64,000 bases of DNA, taken from positions 1,302,001 to 1,366,000 of the forward strand of contig CAVWGP010000004.1 in NCBI GenBank assembly GCA_963754645.1. The letters are read 5' to 3'. Below, piece after piece: positions 1 to 9,294 of this stretch (positions are counted from its first letter, which is position 1; each line of letters opens with the position of its first letter). The DNA comes from CAVWGP01 sp963754645. Its GTDB lineage: Bacteria; Pseudomonadota; Alphaproteobacteria; Bin65. The notes beneath the pieces are model-generated. The model searched no databases and was not told the origin of the DNA. It was given only the letters and a program-made list of their open reading frames with translations. Both the position numbers and the translations under genes were made by a program.

Positions 1-666
1 GCCGACATAGGCCGCGACCGCCGGCATGACGTAGGCATTCAACACCGTCGTGCTCGTCCGCTCGTATTCGCGAAACACCGGCGAGACGTCGGACGACAGC
101 GAAATCATGATGCCCGGCGCCGCCTTGGCGACGATGTCGCCGGCGCGCCGCTCATGCGCCGGATTGGCGTAGGAATGCAGGAAGCAGATCGCCACCGCCT
201 TGATGCCCGCCGCCTTCATTGCGCGCGCCGCCTTGCGCACATCGGCCTCGTTGAGCTTGGTGCGCACCGCGCCGTCGAACTGCATGCGTTCGCGCGCCGT
301 CCAGATGTACTGGCGCGGCACGACGTGCACCGGCTTGTCGATCGAATTGTCGTACAGCTCGAAGCGTTTCTGGCGCGCGATCTGCAGCACGTCGCGGAAA
401 CCCTCGGTCGTCAACAGCGCCGTTTTGGGTCCGGTGCGGGTGATGACCGTGTTCGTCGCGATCGTCGTGGCGTGGATCGCCTCGGCCAATTGGCCGACGC
501 CGATGCCGATGCGGCCGACGATCTCGTCGAGCCCGGCGAGCACGGCGATCGACGGATCCTGCGGCGTGGTCAATACCTTGCCCATATGCAGCTTGCGCGA
601 CGTACCGTCGTACAGCGCAAAATCCGTGAATGTCCCGCCGACGTCGATGCCGACCCGATAGCTCAT
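1..666 (-). CDS. hyuA: Hydantoinase/oxoprolinase family protein HyuA, N-terminal part (runs off window)
   Basis: The reading frame from the ATG at 664-666 stays open for 222 codons to the window edge, so only the N-terminal third is present. The protein begins with a phosphate-binding loop of the ASKHA fold (IDVGGTFTDF, about residues 6-15), followed by ATTIATNTVI and TTEGFRDVLQ, all hallmarks of the N-methylhydantoinase A / 5-oxoprolinase N-terminal domain. Family members carry out ATP-dependent hydrolysis of N-methylhydantoin, hydantoins or 5-oxoproline, usually with a HyuB partner, which would lie beyond the window. It starts 52 bp downstream of soxG on the same strand, so it is probably in the sarcosine oxidase operon. 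That context favours N-methylhydantoin to N-carbamoylsarcosine to sarcosine, but the substrate is inferred only. Confidence 0.88.
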   Translation of the reverse strand, partial: MSYRVGIDVGGTFTDFALYDGTSRKLHMGKVLTTPQDPSIAVLAGLDEIVGRIGIGVGQLAEAIHATTIATNTVITRTGPKTALLTTEGFRDVLQIARQKRFELYDNSIDKPVHVVPRQYIWTARERMQFDGAVRTKLNEADVRKAARAMKAAGIKAVAICFLHSYANPAHERRAGDIVAKAAPGIMISLSSDVSPVFREYERTSTTVLNAYVMPAVAAYVG

Positions 667-718
667 TGCCCCTGCCTCTGATTGGAACGCCGACGCTAGA
701 AAGCCCGCACGGTCCCTG

Positions 719-1315
719 TCAACGCGACATGACGGCTGCGGCGCCGGACCGCGCGGCCCGCTCGAACCACGCGGCGAGGAAATTGTCATAGGGCCGCTCG
801 ATGTAAAGCGCGAAATTCGGGCCGGCGGCGGCCAGGTGCAAGAGCGCGCCGATGCCGGCAAAGCGGGTCAGCGCCGCTTCGCCCGGCGCCAAGGCGCGCG
901 GATGCAGGTCGAGCGCGGTCCCGCGCGCCAGCAGATCGCGCGACCGGGCGCCGCCGATGGTATAGCGCTGGCGCGAATCCGTGACATCGATCGCGGCGGC
1001 GTCGGAGGCCGCGACGGCCGGGCGAAGACGTTCGAGCAAATCCGCGGCCGCGATCGTTTCCGACGCGATCAACCACGCCGTGGGTGCCGTCCAAAAAATC
1101 ACCGCGCCGGATGCGCGCGACGGCTGGCGCGGGCCTTCCGGCAAGGCGGCGCCCAGTGCCGCTTCGGCTGACGCGGCAAAGCCGCGATCCGCGGTTCGGC
1201 CGCGCAACACCACAAGGCACTGCGGCGCCGACGACGATATCGTCAGGCCTTCGGCCGTAGAAGCGATAGGCGCCGTCAGCCATGCAGCCGCGCTCCCGCC
1301 GGATCGTAAAAGCAC
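719..1315 (-). CDS. soxG: Sarcosine oxidase gamma subunit
   Basis: This is the small gamma subunit of heterotetrameric sarcosine oxidase, which oxidatively demethylates sarcosine to glycine and passes the methyl group to tetrahydrofolate. About 198 residues, close to the usual 185-210. The segment running from WLTAPIAS through GAVIFWTAPTAWLIASE to RPYDNFLAAWFERA matches the gamma-subunit pattern of a folate-binding-like fold. The start is uncertain: no ATG lies in this frame at the right place. A GTG at 1313-1315, inside the soxA end, gives the best length; the ATG at 1281-1283 is in another frame that does not encode the family sequence. The gene overlaps the 3' end of soxA, as in other soxBDAG operons, and is followed by hyuA. 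Confidence 0.8.
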   Translation of the reverse strand: MLLRSGGSAAAWLTAPIASTAEGLTISSSAPQCLVVLRGRTADRGFAASAEAALGAALPEGPRQPSRASGAVIFWTAPTAWLIASETIAAADLLERLRPAVAASDAAAIDVTDSRQRYTIGGARSRDLLARGTALDLHPRALAPGEAALTRFAGIGALLHLAAAGPNFALYIERPYDNFLAAWFERAARSGAAAVMSR

Positions 1316-4207
1316 GGCTCGACGATCTCGGCCTTGTGCCAGCGGCCTTCGTCGATGAGCGTCACGGTTTCGCCCTCGCGGCGCCGGCCGTCGCGCACCA
1401 TGGCCAGCGCGATGGAGCGTCCGAGCGCGGGGCTCAGGCAGCTTGAGGTGATCCAGCCGTCGCTGCCGCCGGCGCCATCGCCGAGTGCCACATGGCTGCC
1501 GGCGGCGGGCACGAAGCGCGCATCGGCGGTGCGGATGCCGACGAGTTGATTGCGCCCCGCGCGCCGCGCTTCCGGCAGCATGAGCGAACGGCGGCCGATG
1601 AAATCCGATCGCTTGCGCGCGACGAAGCGGCCCATGCCGATATCGCCGGGCACCGTCGTGCCGTCGGTTTCGGAGCCGACGAGGATGTAGCCTTTTTCGG
1701 CGCGCAGGACGGTCAGGGCCTCGACGCCGAAGGGCTCGGCGCCGGCAGCGTGCGCCAGCTGCCACAATGCGGCGCCGCGCCGCGCCGGCACCGCGATTTC
1801 GTAGCTGATCTCGCCGGTGAAACTCACGCGCTGAACCCGCGCCGCCATGCCGGCAACCTTGCCCTCGCGCATCGCCATGTGCGGAAACGCGCCGGGCGCA
1901 AGGTCGATATCGCTGCCGATCGTTTCCAGAACGCGCCGGGCGCGCGGCCCGGTTAGCGTCATCACCGACCAATGATGGGTTACCGGCGTCACGAACACGC
2001 GGAGCGACGGCCACTCGCCTTGCAGCCATTCTTCGAGCCACTCCGCCACCCGCGCGGCGCCGGCGCTCGTCGTGCCGACTAGAAAGCGGTTGTCCGAAAT
2101 CCGCGCCGCCACGCCGTCGTCGAAAACGATGCCCTGCTCGGTCAGCATCAGGCCGTAGCGGATGCGGCCCGGCGCCAGGTTCGACATGGTTTCGACATAG
2201 ACGCGGTCGAGGAACGCCGCGGCATCCGGGCCGGCAATTTCGATCTTGCCCAGGGTCGAGGCGTCGAACAGCCCGCAACCCGCGCGCACCATCGCCGCTT
2301 CGCGTCGAATGGCGGCGTCGTGCGTTTCGCCCGGTTGCGGATAGGCCGCGGGCCGCAGCCAGCCGCCATAGTCCGCCATCGCCGCGCCGGCCGCCGCGTG
2401 CTCGTCATGCGCCGCCAAATGCAATAGGGGCCGATACAATTCGCCCAACGCCTCGCCGGCCAAGGCGCCCATGCGCACGGGCACATAGGGCGGGCGAAAG
2501 CGCGTCGTGCTGACCTCGGCGATCGGCGTCTTCGTTTGCGCGCCGAGCAACGCGAGGGCCAGGACGTTCGCTGTCTTGCCCTGATCCGGCGCCATGCCCG
2601 TCGTCGTGTAGCGCTTGAGCAATTCGACCGAGCGGTAATTCTCGCGCGCCGCCAGCGCCACATCGCCGCTCGTCACGTCGCTTGCGAGATCGACCCAGGC
2701 CTTGCCGCCACGCCGCGATGGAACTTCCCACAACGGTTCGAGCGGCGTTTCCTTCGCCTCTTCCACCTCGGGCGGAATGGATTGCGCCGCGCCGAAACCG
2801 GCGGCGAGCGCGGCCGCAGCCCCGGCAGCGGCGCCCTCAGCGAGCGCGGCCCGCAGCGAGAACGAACCCGCGGCCGCGCCGGCGGAGCGCTCCGCCTGCG
2901 CCGAACGATCGGGCACGAAACAGGCGCGATCCTCGGCATAACGCAACGCGCCGCCCGATTGGCAGAACAAATGCGCCGCCGGATTCCAGCCGCCGGACAC
3001 CGCCAATAGATCGCATTCGATGCGCCGCGAGCCGATTTCGACGGCCTCGATGCGGCGGCTTCCGAGCGCGGCCAAGGCGACGCCGCCGCGCAGCACTTCG
3101 ATGCCGGCCTGCTCGGCGAGCGCCACCTTGCCGGTGTGCGCCGCGCGGCTATCGACAATGGCGGCGACGCGAAGTCCGGCGGCCCGGGCCGTCATCGCGG
3201 TGCGATAGGCGTCGTCGTTGTTCGTGACGACGACGAGGCGCCTGCCCGGCGCCACGGCAAAGCGCCGCAGATAGTGGCGCACCGCCGAAGCGAGCATGAC
3301 GCCCGGCAGATCGTTGTTGACGAACGCGATCGGCCGCTCGATGGCGCCCGTCGCCAGCACGACGCGCTTGGCGCGGATTTTCCACACGCGCTGATTGGGC
3401 GCGCCTTCGACCGGCGGCGGCGCGCCCTCGCGCCCCAGCCGCTCGACCGCCGCCAGGAAATTGTGGTCGTAATATCCGAACACGGCGGTGCGCGGCAGAA
3501 TGCGAAGCTCGGAGCATTGCGCAAGCGCGGCGCGCGTTTGCGCAAGCCAATCCGCGCCCGGCGCGCCATCGATCGTCGCATCGTCGACGAGCAGCGATCC
3601 GCCCAAGTCGGATTGCGCTTCGGCCAGGATCACGCGCGCCCCGCTCCGGCCGGCCGCCAACGCCGCGGCCAGCCCCGCCGGGCCGGCGCCGACGACGAGC
3701 ACATCGCAATGCGCGTGAAGTTTTTCGTAACGATCGGGATCGGGCTCGACCGGCGCGCGGCCCAGACCGGCGGCGCGGCGGATCAGCGGCTCGAAGAATC
3801 CCCAATTGGGCCACATGAACGTCTTGTAATAAAAACCGGCGGGCAGGAAGCGCGCGATGCGCGAGGCCGCGGCGCCGATATCGAATTCGGCGGACGGCCA
3901 GCAATTGACGCTGCGCGCCACGAGCCCGTCATAGAGTTCCACTTCCGTCGCCTTGAGATTCGGCGTCGTCCAGGCACCGTCGCCGACCTGGACGATCGCG
4001 TTGGGCTCTTCGCTGCCGGCGGCGAAGAATTCCGCGGCGGCGGTGATACTTGAAGCTACGTCCGACGGTGGAGACGCCGTTGGCGAGCAAGGCCGATGCG
4101 AGACTATCGCCGGCGAAGCCCGACAGCGGCCGGCCGTTGAATTCGAATTGCAACGGCGGCGTGCGATCGATGGCGTTGCCGCCGGTGGCGAGGCGGTGGC
4201 CGCTCAT
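1276..4207 (-). CDS. soxA: Sarcosine oxidase alpha subunit (frameshifted)
   Basis: Alpha subunit of heterotetrameric sarcosine oxidase. The frame opening at 4207 encodes the N-terminal 2Fe-2S-like/ubiquitin-like part (FEFNGRPLSGFAGDSLASAL, SFKYHRRRGIL). The frame ending at 1276 encodes the rest: an NAD-binding module with VVGAGPAGLAAALAAG, the flavoprotein middle region, and a C-terminal aminomethyltransferase-like folate domain (GKIEIAGPDAAAFLDRVY, VSFTGEISYEI). The join between GIL and AAGSEEPNA needs one base removed near 4015-4024 (run ggcggcg), so the gene as given carries a +1 shift after about 60 codons. Corrected length is about 977 residues, normal for SoxA (about 970-1000). The ATG overlaps the soxD stop (ATGA), implying translational coupling. 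The shift is probably a sequence error because the rest of the frame is undamaged. Confidence 0.9.
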
Positions 4208-4485
4208 CGCTTGGCCGCCGGCGGCGGCGCGTCGAGTTTGCCGATGCCGTGGATTTCATGCGTCGCCGTATCGCGGACGACGAGGAACCATTGTCCGCAG
4301 CCGTGCCGGTGCAGCCAGCGTTCGTGCTGCGCGCCCTTGATGTTCTCACGCTCGTAGAGATAGCGGCCCCACGCCGCGTCGCTCACCGCCTCGGGCGGTC
4401 CGGGCCGCGCGAGGCCGGCGGGTCCGCCGCAAACGAACTCGGTTTCGTCGCGCGGTCCGCACCAAGGGCAAGCGATCGACAACAT
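4204..4485 (-). CDS. soxD: Sarcosine oxidase delta subunit
   Basis: Ninety-three residues, the usual size of the delta subunit of heterotetrameric sarcosine oxidase. The start MLSIACPWCG contains the CPWC pair that binds structural zinc, and the later LYERENIKG, ERWLHRHGCGQWF and RDTATHEI segments are family signatures, the HRHGCGQWF part contributing further zinc ligands. It lies between soxB and soxA. Its stop overlaps the soxA start by the ATGA arrangement, and its own ATG is only 8 bp after the soxB stop, so the four sox genes form one transcript. No oddities seen in this gene. Confidence 0.93.
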   Translation of the reverse strand: MLSIACPWCGPRDETEFVCGGPAGLARPGPPEAVSDAAWGRYLYERENIKGAQHERWLHRHGCGQWFLVVRDTATHEIHGIGKLDAPPPAAKR

Positions 4486-4493
4486 GGCGCGGC

Positions 4494-5753
4494 TCAGTGC
4501 GCGATGCCGGCAGCGGCGGCTTCGTCGATCAGCGCGCCGCTGGTGAAGCGATCGAGGCCGAAGGGTGCCGCCAAGGGATGCGGATGGCCGGTCGCGAGCT
4601 GATGCGCGAAGACGAAACCGCCGGCCGGGATCGCCTTGAACCCGCCGGTGCCCCAGCCGCAATTGAGGTACAGGCCCTCGACCGGCGCCGCGCCGATGAT
4701 GGGGCTCGAATCGCGCACGATGTCGACGACGCCGGCCCATTGCCGCATCCAGCGCACCCGGCCATAGACGGGAAAGATTTCGAGAAATCCGCCGAGCACG
4801 GCCTCGACCGTCGGCAGATTGCCGCGCTGGGCATAGGATGCGTAGCGATCGAGGCCGCCGCCAAGCACGAGTTCGCCCTTGTCGGATTGCAGCGCGTAGA
4901 CGCCGGTGGCCGGCGACAGCACGACGTGATCGAAGGTCGGCTTCAACGGCTCGGACACCATGGCCTGCAGCGCAAGGCTTTCGATCGGCAGGCGAAATCC
5001 TGCCATCGAAGCGAGCACGCTGGAATGGCCGGCGACGGCAAGGCCGATCCCGCCGGCCCGGATCGGGCCCTGACCGGTTTCGACGCCGACAATGCGGCCG
5101 CGCTCGGAGATGAAGCCGGTGACGGCGCAGTTTTGCACAATATCGACGCCGTGCGCGTCGGCGGCGCGCGCATAGCCCCACACGACGGCGTCATGCCGCG
5201 CGGCGCCGCCGCGGCGCTGCATCAAGCCGCCAAGCACGGCGAAGCGCGCGCCCGGCGAACGGTTGATCGCCGGCAGCATGGCGTGGATTTGCGCCTGGGT
5301 CAGGAGTTCGGCGTCGATGCCGTTGAGCCGCATGGCGTTGAGCGCGCGGCGCAACTGCTCGAGATCGTGCGGCGAATGCGCAAGATTGATCAGCCCGCGC
5401 TGGCTCAACATGACGTTGAAATTGAGTTCGCGCGAAAGCCCCTCGAACAGCCGGAGCGAGAATTCGTAAATCGCGGCGCTCTCGGGATAGAAATAGTTCG
5501 AGCGCACCGTCGTCGTGTTGCGCCCGCTATTGCCGCTACCGATCCAGCTCTTTTCCAGCACCGCGACATTGGCGATGCCATGTTCTTTTGCCAAGTAGTA
5601 GGCTGTGGCGAGGCCGTGCCCGCCGCCGCCGACGATGACGACATCGTAGGCTGGCTTGGGTTTGGGATTGCGCCAAGCCGGTTGCCATCCGTCGTGCCCG
5701 GAAAGACCCTGCCGCAGCAGCGAATAAAGCGAATAGCCGCGCGGCCGGGCCAT
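4494..5753 (-). CDS. soxB: Sarcosine oxidase beta subunit
   Basis: Beta subunit, the catalytic FAD/covalent FMN-carrying subunit of heterotetrameric sarcosine oxidase. 419 residues against a usual size of about 405-420. The dinucleotide-binding motif VVIVGGGGHGLATAYYLA sits at about residues 38-55, then GSGNSGRNTTTVRSNY, which contains the region near the flavin, and a C-terminal NCGWGTGGFKAIPAGG that is typical of the family. The start ATG at 5751-5753 gives MARPRGYSLYSLLRQGL, the standard N-terminus; a longer frame upstream is not conserved-looking. The ATG overlaps the stop of a 63-codon upstream gene (TGATG), and soxD follows after 8 bp. Confidence 0.94.
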   Translation of the reverse strand: MARPRGYSLYSLLRQGLSGHDGWQPAWRNPKPKPAYDVVIVGGGGHGLATAYYLAKEHGIANVAVLEKSWIGSGNSGRNTTTVRSNYFYPESAAIYEFSLRLFEGLSRELNFNVMLSQRGLINLAHSPHDLEQLRRALNAMRLNGIDAELLTQAQIHAMLPAINRSPGARFAVLGGLMQRRGGAARHDAVVWGYARAADAHGVDIVQNCAVTGFISERGRIVGVETGQGPIRAGGIGLAVAGHSSVLASMAGFRLPIESLALQAMVSEPLKPTFDHVVLSPATGVYALQSDKGELVLGGGLDRYASYAQRGNLPTVEAVLGGFLEIFPVYGRVRWMRQWAGVVDIVRDSSPIIGAAPVEGLYLNCGWGTGGFKAIPAGGFVFAHQLATGHPHPLAAPFGLDRFTSGALIDEAAAAGIAH

Positions 5754-5944
5754 CAGGCTTGGGTTGCGGCGAACGCGGCGGCGGCAATCGAGCGAATGTC
5801 GAGCTCGCCGGAAAGCGAGTCGAACCGGTGTTCGAATGCCTGTTCCCGGTCGCGGTTCCACTTGGCGTAAGCGGATTTGACCTTGGCCGGATTGGCATCG
5901 GCCGACTTGGCCGCGCTTGCGGCTTTCCTTTTCTTTGCCGGCAT
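5753..5944 (-). CDS. Small basic hypothetical protein upstream of soxB
   Basis: A 63-residue frame whose TGA overlaps the soxB ATG. The N-terminal half is lysine/alanine rich (MPAKKRKAASAAKSADANPAKVK), rather like histone-H1-type tails, and the second half is a mixed-charge stretch with EQAFEHRFDSLSGELDIRSIAAAAF. I do not recognise a family. The tight overlap with soxB and good codon pattern argue that it is translated and coupled to soxB. It would be the first gene of the sox operon, starting about 70 bp from the bidirectional terminator that closes glnA. It could alternatively be part of the soxB leader; no function is proposed. Confidence 0.5.
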   Translation of the reverse strand: MPAKKRKAASAAKSADANPAKVKSAYAKWNRDREQAFEHRFDSLSGELDIRSIAAAAFAATQA

Positions 5945-6015
5945 GGGCGGCTCTCCGGTTGAAAAGACCGCCAGTATCATGCACCGAAACAACCGGCGCC
6001 GAAAGCCTCGACCGC

Positions 6016-6053
6016 AAAAAGGGCCGGCCCGCATGGCGGACCGGCCCTTTTTT
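6016..6053. terminator. Bidirectional rho-independent terminator after glnA
   Basis: A 12-bp GC-rich stem (one G-U pair) with a short loop runs from 6021 to 6047. It is flanked by five A on the left (6016-6020) and six T on the right (6048-6053), so it can end transcription in either direction. It lies 23 bp past the glnA stop and 70 bp upstream of the small gene that opens the sox operon, so its natural role is to end the glnB-glnA transcript and insulate the sox operon. Confidence 0.85.
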
Positions 6054-6075
6054 GCGCGCCCCGCGCGGGCGGCGA

Positions 6076-7485
6076 TTAGAGGCTGTAATACATCTTGTAC
6101 TCGATGGGATGCGGGTGATGCTCGAAGGCGATCACTTCTTCCATCTTGAGTTCCATGTAGCTGTCGATCAGGTCGTCGTTGAACACGTCGCCTTTCTTGA
6201 GGAAGGCGCGGTCCTTGTCGAGTTCTTCGAGCGCCTGGCGCAGCGAGCCGCACACGGTCGGCACCTTCTTCAGCTCCTCGGGCGGCAGATCGTAGAGATT
6301 CTTGTCCATCGGATCGCCGGGATGGATTTTGTTCTGGATGCCGTCGAGGCCGGCCATGAGCATCGCCGAATAGCCGAGATAGGTATTGGCCGTGGGATCG
6401 GGGAAACGGACCTCGACGCGCTTGCCGTTCGGGCTCGCGACATAGGGGATGCGGCACGAGGCCGAGCGGTTGCGCGCCGAATAGGCGAGCAGCACCGGCG
6501 CCTCGAAGCCCGGGATCAGGCGCTTGTAGCTGTTGGTGCCCGGATTGGTGAAGGCATTGACCGCGCGCGCGTGCTTGATGATGCCGCCGATATAATACAG
6601 CGCCATTTCCGAAAGATCGGCATAGCCGTTGCCGGCAAAGAGCGGCTTGCCGCCCTTCCACAGCGACTGGTGCACGTGCATGCCCGAGCCGTTGTCGCCG
6701 TAGACCGGCTTCGGCATGAAGGTCGCCGTCTTGCCCCACTTATGCGCGACCATGGCGATGCAATATTTGTAGATCATCATCGAGTCGGCGCTTTTCACCA
6801 GCGAGTTAAACTTGATGCCCAGCTCGTGCTGGCTCGCCGCGACCTCGTGGTGATGCTTTTCGACTTCGACGCCCATGGCCGCGATCATGGCGAGCATCTC
6901 GCCGCGCATGTCCTGGCCGCTATCGACCGGCGGCACCGGGAAGTAGCCGCCCTTGACGACCGGGCGATGGCCCATATTGCCGGCGTCGTAATCGGCGCCG
7001 CTGTTGTAGGGGCCTTCCTCCGAATCGATCTGGTACATGACGCGGTTCATCGACACGTCGAACTTCACGTCGTCGAACACGAAGAACTCGGCCTCGGGCC
7101 CGAAATAGCCGGTATCGGCGATGCCCGACGATTTCAGGTAGGCCTCGGCGCGTTTCGCGGTCGAGCGCGGATCGCGCGTATAGCCCTGGCCGGTCGAAGG
7201 CTCGATCACGTCGCAGACGATGACGAGCGTGGGCTGCGCCGAGAACGGGTCCATGATCGCGGTCGCCGGATCGGGCATCAGGATCATGTCCAATTCGTTG
7301 ATCGCCTTCCAGCCCGAGATCGACGAGCCGTCGAACATGATGCCGTCGGTGAACGCGTTTTCGTCCATGGTGTGGACGGCTTGCGTCGTGTGATGCCATT
7401 TCCCGCGCGGATCGGTGAAGCGCAGGTCTACGTACTGGACGTCTTTATCCTTCATCGTTTTGATGACGTCTTTCGCGGTCGTCAT
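6076..7485 (-). CDS. glnA: Glutamine synthetase, type I
   Basis: Makes glutamine from glutamate, ammonia and ATP in the cytoplasm; the main ammonium assimilation enzyme. 469 residues, exactly the bacterial GSI-beta size. Visible motifs: FDGSSISGW near the N-terminus, NGSGMHVHQSLWK (ATP-binding region), KIHPGDPMDKN, and Tyr398 in NLYDLPPEE, the site adenylylated by GlnE, so this enzyme should be under PII/GlnE control. The ATG at 7483-7485 is preceded by a GGAAGAAGG ribosome-binding site. It follows glnB by 61 bp on the same strand, the usual alphaproteobacterial glnBA order, and is closed by a strong hairpin terminator. Confidence 0.98.
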   Translation of the reverse strand: MTTAKDVIKTMKDKDVQYVDLRFTDPRGKWHHTTQAVHTMDENAFTDGIMFDGSSISGWKAINELDMILMPDPATAIMDPFSAQPTLVIVCDVIEPSTGQGYTRDPRSTAKRAEAYLKSSGIADTGYFGPEAEFFVFDDVKFDVSMNRVMYQIDSEEGPYNSGADYDAGNMGHRPVVKGGYFPVPPVDSGQDMRGEMLAMIAAMGVEVEKHHHEVAASQHELGIKFNSLVKSADSMMIYKYCIAMVAHKWGKTATFMPKPVYGDNGSGMHVHQSLWKGGKPLFAGNGYADLSEMALYYIGGIIKHARAVNAFTNPGTNSYKRLIPGFEAPVLLAYSARNRSASCRIPYVASPNGKRVEVRFPDPTANTYLGYSAMLMAGLDGIQNKIHPGDPMDKNLYDLPPEELKKVPTVCGSLRQALEELDKDRAFLKKGDVFNDDLIDSYMELKMEEVIAFEHHPHPIEYKMYYSL

Positions 7486-7546
7486 GGTGCCTTCTTCCTA
7501 TCGCTGTTGAAAGTTGCCTGTTCCCGAATTCTGCGGTTGCGGCGGA

Positions 7547-7885
7547 TCAAACGGCCTCGGCGCCGCGTTCTCCGGTGCGGATGCGGATGACGTCTTCGAC
7601 CGGCGCGATGAAGATCTTGCCGTCGCCGATGCGCCCGGTGCGCGCGGCCTGCATGATCGCCTCGACCGCGCGATCGACCAGCGCGTCTTCGATGACGATC
7701 TCGATTTTCACCTTGGGCAGGAAATCGACGACGTATTCGGCGCCGCGGTACAATTCGGTGTGGCCCTTCTGGCGGCCGAAGCCCTTGGCCTCGGTCACGG
7801 TCAGGCCCTTGATGCCGACGTCGTTGAGCGCTTCTTTCACCTCGTCGAGCTTGAAGGGCTTGATGATCGCTTCGATTTTCTTCAT
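7547..7885 (-). CDS. glnB: Nitrogen regulatory protein P-II
   Basis: 112 residues, the standard PII length. The trimeric PII protein senses 2-oxoglutarate and ATP/ADP and controls adenylylation of glutamine synthetase and NtrB/NtrC activity. The T-loop is intact, with Tyr51 (GHTELYRGAEY) that is uridylylated by GlnD. The B-loop (ARTGRIGDGKIF) and C-loop (VIRIRTGERG) signatures are also present. It is cotranscribed with glnA. A GG-N10-GC element matching a sigma-54 promoter lies about 85 bp upstream, so expression is probably NtrC-dependent under nitrogen limitation. GlnB rather than GlnK is chosen because of the glnA partner and the absence of amtB. Confidence 0.97.
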   Translation of the reverse strand: MKKIEAIIKPFKLDEVKEALNDVGIKGLTVTEAKGFGRQKGHTELYRGAEYVVDFLPKVKIEIVIEDALVDRAVEAIMQAARTGRIGDGKIFIAPVEDVIRIRTGERGAEAV

Positions 7886-7970
7886 TGCACGCCTGCGGGG
7901 CTGTCTGACTGCATGGCCGCCGGGTCCGGCTCGATTGTCGCAAGCGAGACCTCGGCATTGCCAACTAATG

Positions 7971-7988
7971 AAGCACAAATCGTGCCAA
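7971..7988 (-). promoter_or_regulatory. Sigma-54 type promoter of glnBA
   Basis: On the minus strand TTGGCACGATTTGTGCTT has the invariant GG and GC dinucleotides separated by exactly 10 bases, and 8 of 8 bases of the TTGGCACG -24 block. The -12 block (GTGCT) differs from TTGCT at one base. Predicted start is near 7962, leaving a leader of roughly 75 nt before glnB. Sigma-54/NtrC control of glnB-glnA is known in Rhodospirillum and rhizobia. I could not make out a convincing pair of NtrC sites upstream. Confidence 0.72.
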
Positions 7989-8106
7989 GCGCGCGGGGCA
8001 CAAATCAATGCAATTTGGGCAAAATCATAGCGCAATCCACAAGTTTATCGGCCAGATTTGCCTATTTTTTGGGCGAAATGAACCAATGCCGCGCAGATCG
8101 AGTTTT

Positions 8107-9294
8107 CTATCGCTCCAACATCGTACTGATGCGCCGCAGTGCCTCGCGAATATTGTCGGCGCTGTTCGCGTAGGAAAACCGCAGATAGCCTTCGCCGAAG
8201 GCGCCGAAGGCCGTCCCCGCGATCGTAGCGACGCCCGCCTCCTCCAAGAAGCGATCCTGCAGCTCGCGCGCGCCGAACCCGGTGCCGGCGATGTTGGGGA
8301 AGGTATAAAAGGCGCCGCCCGGCTCGACGCAGCGCACGCCCGTGATCGCATTCAGCCCATCGACGATGATGCGGCGCCGTTCAGCAAAAGCGCGGCGCAT
8401 GTCGTCGACCGAGTTTTGCGGTCCGTCGAGGGCGGCGATGCCGGCCCATTGCGCCGCGGCGTTGACGCAGGAATGGCAGTTGATCGCCAGCCGCTCGGCG
8501 CCGCCGACGATGGATTTCGGCCACACGCTCCAGCCCAGGCGCCAGCCGGTCATGGCATAGGTCTTAGACCAGCCGTCGAGCACGATGAGGCGATCCGCGA
8601 TTTCGGGATAGCGCATCATCGTCGCGTGCTCGCGCCCGTCGAACAGCAGCCGGCTGTAGATTTCGTCCGACAGGATCGCGACTTGCGGATGGCGCGCCAA
8701 GCCGGCGGCGAGCTTGTCGATCTCGGCGCGCGGCACGACGCCGCCGGTCGGATTGGCCGGGCTGTTGAGGATCATGAGCCGCGTGCGCGGCGTGATCGCG
8801 GCGAGCACGGCCTCGGCGTCGAAGGCGAAGTCGTTTTTTTCCAGCAGCGCGATCGGCTTGGGCTCGGCGCCGCTGAAGCGGATGACCGACTCGTAGATCG
8901 GGAAACCCGGATTGGGATACATGATTTCGGCACCCGGCTCGCCGAACATCAGGATGGCGAAAAACATCGTCACCTTGCCGCCGGGAAAAACCAAGACCTG
9001 CTCGGGGTCGACGGCGACGCCGTACTGCCGGTGGATGTAGGCGGCCACGGCCTCGCGGATCGGCGCCACGCCGGCGGCCGGCGTATAGCCGTGATGCCCG
9101 TCGCGCAGCGCCTTGGCGGCGGCTTCGACGATGTGCGGCGGCGTCTTGAAATCGGGCTGGCCGATGCCGAGGTTGATCACGTCCTTGCCCTTGCGCCGCA
9201 GCGCCTCGGCGCGGGCGAGAACCTCGAAGGCCGATTCGGTGCCGAGGCGCGACATGCGCTCGGCGAGTTGCAATTTGGCCGCCATTCCGTGCAT
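8107..9294 (-). CDS. Class I/II pyridoxal-phosphate aminotransferase
   Basis: A fold-type I PLP aminotransferase of about 395 residues. Signatures: NLGIGQPDF near residue 40, HGYTPAAGVAPIREA, SPANPTGG, SDEIYSRLLF and the PLP lysine in GWSKTYAMTGWRLGW. The sequence resembles aspartate or branched aromatic aminotransferases; the substrate cannot be fixed from sequence. ATG at 9292-9294 gives MHGMAAKLQLAERMSRLGTES; the second ATG three codons later (9285) is almost as likely. The gene is transcribed divergently from the HAD gene at 9431, with 136 bp between them for promoters of both. Its 3' end lies 221 bp from glnB on the same strand. Confidence 0.88.
   Translation of the reverse strand: MHGMAAKLQLAERMSRLGTESAFEVLARAEALRRKGKDVINLGIGQPDFKTPPHIVEAAAKALRDGHHGYTPAAGVAPIREAVAAYIHRQYGVAVDPEQVLVFPGGKVTMFFAILMFGEPGAEIMYPNPGFPIYESVIRFSGAEPKPIALLEKNDFAFDAEAVLAAITPRTRLMILNSPANPTGGVVPRAEIDKLAAGLARHPQVAILSDEIYSRLLFDGREHATMMRYPEIADRLIVLDGWSKTYAMTGWRLGWSVWPKSIVGGAERLAINCHSCVNAAAQWAGIAALDGPQNSVDDMRRAFAERRRIIVDGLNAITGVRCVEPGGAFYTFPNIAGTGFGARELQDRFLEEAGVATIAGTAFGAFGEGYLRFSYANSADNIREALRRISTMLER

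Noticed and set aside
154..681. Plus-strand open frames opposite hyuA
   Set aside because: Arg/His-rich shadow frames of a clearly coding minus-strand gene.
786..1283. ATG-started frame as alternative soxG
   Set aside because: After its ATG the sequence is Arg-rich and unlike the gamma subunit; the 719-1315 frame holds the family sequence.
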